8,729 bases of DNA, taken from positions 1 to 8,729 of the forward strand of contig DATLEX010000001.1 in the NCBI GenBank assembly GCA_035525045.1, in the 5' to 3' direction. This DNA comes from DATLEX01 sp035525045. GTDB taxonomy: Bacteria; Acidobacteriota; Thermoanaerobaculia; Gp7-AA8. The notes beneath the pieces are model-generated. The model searched no databases. It was not told where the DNA came from and saw only the letters and a program-made list of their open reading frames with translations. The position numbers and the translations under genes were made by a program. Shown in pieces: positions 8,395 to 8,729 of this stretch (within the stretch, counting starts at the first letter, position 1; each line of letters opens with the position of its first letter).

Positions 8395-8436
8395 GTGTCA
8401 TCCCGAGCTGGTGAACGGCGCCGGGCGCCGGTGAAG
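8394..8436 (+). repeat. 43-bp dispersed repeat, copy 2
   Basis: Begins GGTGTCATCCCGAGCTGG and ends GGCGCCGGTGAAG; 40 of 43 positions match 5244-5286. The G-C core GGCGCC-G-GGCGCC is preserved, but the outer hexamer reads GTGAAC instead of GTTCAC, so the outer stem present in copy 1 cannot form. It starts at the last base of the UPF0158 stop codon. Because copy 1 sits beyond the 3' end of a minus-strand gene in the same repeat orientation, the element does not keep a fixed orientation relative to the gene it follows. Confidence 0.75.
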
Positions 8437-8454
8437 CGGAGATGAACCGCAGAG

Positions 8455-8485
8455 CCTTCTCCCCCGCCTCCGGCGGGGGAGAAGG
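8455..8485. repeat. Perfect 14-bp palindrome, possible bidirectional hairpin/terminator
   Basis: Arms CCTTCTCCCCCGCC (8455-8468) and GGCGGGGGAGAAGG (8472-8485) are perfect reverse complements around a TCC loop. The predicted hairpin is very stable on either strand. It lies 60 bp after the UPF0158 stop and could end or stabilise that transcript, and also transcripts entering from the right-hand minus-strand gene. No T-run follows immediately on either side, so a dispersed REP-like palindrome is as likely as an intrinsic terminator. Confidence 0.7.
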
Positions 8486-8571
8486 TGGCCGAAGCGGGAG
8501 AGGTCACGTTTCATTAGATTCTTGAAGCCGAAGTCTGAGGATTCGCCTCTCAGAGTTAAACGCCAAAAGCC

Positions 8572-8607
8572 GGGCACGGGCGCGGGCTCGGGCGCGGGCA
8601 CGGGTGG
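8572..8607. repeat. GGGCNC hexamer tandem array
   Basis: Six consecutive hexamers: GGGCAC, GGGCGC, GGGCTC, GGGCGC, GGGCAC, then a degenerate GGGTGG. The variable base runs A-G-T-G-A, so the first five units are arranged symmetrically about the central GGGCTC. The array ends 1 bp before the stop codon (8609-8611) of the right-edge minus-strand gene, i.e. it is immediately downstream of that gene. Confidence 0.75.
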
Positions 8608-8608
8608 C

Positions 8609-8729
8609 TCACTCGGTCGGGCGGCGGGATTTGATCAATTTGGTCAGCATCTGTGCGATGCGTTCGAGAAGCACTTTGTTCTCATCCGTGGAAGTGGCTG
8701 CGATCAGATTGAGCTTTCGACAGACGTCG
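8609..8729 (-). CDS. C-terminal fragment of a probable four-helix bundle protein (S23/IVS type), cut by window edge
   Basis: On the minus strand a frame open at the right edge encodes 39 residues before TGA (8609-8611). It reads DVCRKLNLIAATSTDENK, then VLLERIAQMLTKLIKSRRPTE. A helix with MLTKLIKS near the C-terminus is the usual ending of the four-helix bundle proteins first found as 23S rRNA intervening-sequence ORFs (TIGR02436-like), in which an 'R.LnLI' turn precedes the last helix. The part seen is too short for certainty. The region is less GC-rich than the rest of the window. Such genes are often carried in variable intergenic positions. The start and most of the protein lie outside the window. 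It could instead be another small helical protein. Confidence 0.45.
   Translation of the reverse strand, partial: DVCRKLNLIAATSTDENKVLLERIAQMLTKLIKSRRPTE

Larger units (their letters stand above)
8395..8608. other. Gene-free patch of repeats (about 214 bp)
   Basis: No credible coding frame lies between the UPF0158 stop and the stop of the right-edge gene. The patch holds copy 2 of the 43-bp repeat, the perfect 14-bp palindrome, a relatively AT-richer stretch (about 8505-8565), a small inverted pair TCTGAG/CTCAGA at 8534-8539 and 8549-8554, and the GGGCNC hexamer array. A minus-strand frame at 8398-8601 exists but is low-complexity and made of these repeats. Confidence 0.6.

Noticed and set aside
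6075..8434. Two long overlapping + strand frames (6075-7367 and 7103-8434) antisense to nagA and murQ
   Set aside because: Low-complexity Gly/His/Arg/Asp composition opposite two unambiguous enzymes; no motif.
8398..8601. 67-codon minus-strand frame with a Pro/Ala-rich start
   Set aside because: Built from the GGGCNC array, the palindrome and repeat copy 2; composition is a by-product of the repeats.

Overview
This is a GC-rich bacterial chromosomal window with densely packed genes. The proteins are ordinary bacterial families, and the dispersed palindromic intergenic elements together with the partial S23-like gene at the right edge are reminiscent of Acidobacteriota or a similar deep-branching high-GC phylum. 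No rRNA or phylogenetic marker was placed, so the taxon is a guess.

Layout, left to right: (1) the 3' part of argS (arginyl-tRNA synthetase) on the + strand, followed by a 58-residue putative membrane protein on the same strand. (2) A long minus-strand block that reads, in its own 5'->3' order, murQ - nagA - nagB - an endonuclease/exonuclease/phosphatase (EEP) membrane-anchored protein - a phospholipase D/cardiolipin synthase-like protein - a DUF4081-type GNAT acetyltransferase - a CspA-family cold-shock protein. The cold-shock gene converges on the 58-residue gene with only 7 bp between them. (3) A divergent + strand gene of the UPF0158 family, starting 26 bp from the murQ start. (4) A gene-poor right end (about 214 bp) with three different repeat structures. 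(5) The C-terminal 39 codons of a minus-strand gene entering from the right edge, probably a four-helix bundle (23S rRNA intervening-sequence type) protein.

murQ, nagA and nagB are joined by two 4-bp GTGA overlaps and lie in the order of the reactions they catalyse: MurNAc-6-P to GlcNAc-6-P to GlcN-6-P to fructose-6-P. They form a compact amino-sugar / cell-wall recycling cassette. The sugar kinase and transporter that would feed it are not in the window. After a 68-bp gap holding a palindromic repeat, the EEP and PLD-like genes overlap by 11 bp. This is the same pairing and order as ybhP-clsB in E. coli and suggests a phospholipid (cardiolipin) synthesis or remodelling unit. The GNAT gene follows after 19 bp.

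The least explained signals are a 43-bp repeat present twice about 3.15 kb apart (40 of 43 identical), a perfect 14-bp-arm palindrome, and a GGGCNC hexamer array with mirror-symmetric units. The last two lie in the right-hand intergenic patch, as does one copy of the 43-bp repeat. No CRISPR, transposase, toxin-antitoxin, phage or recognisable defence system was found.
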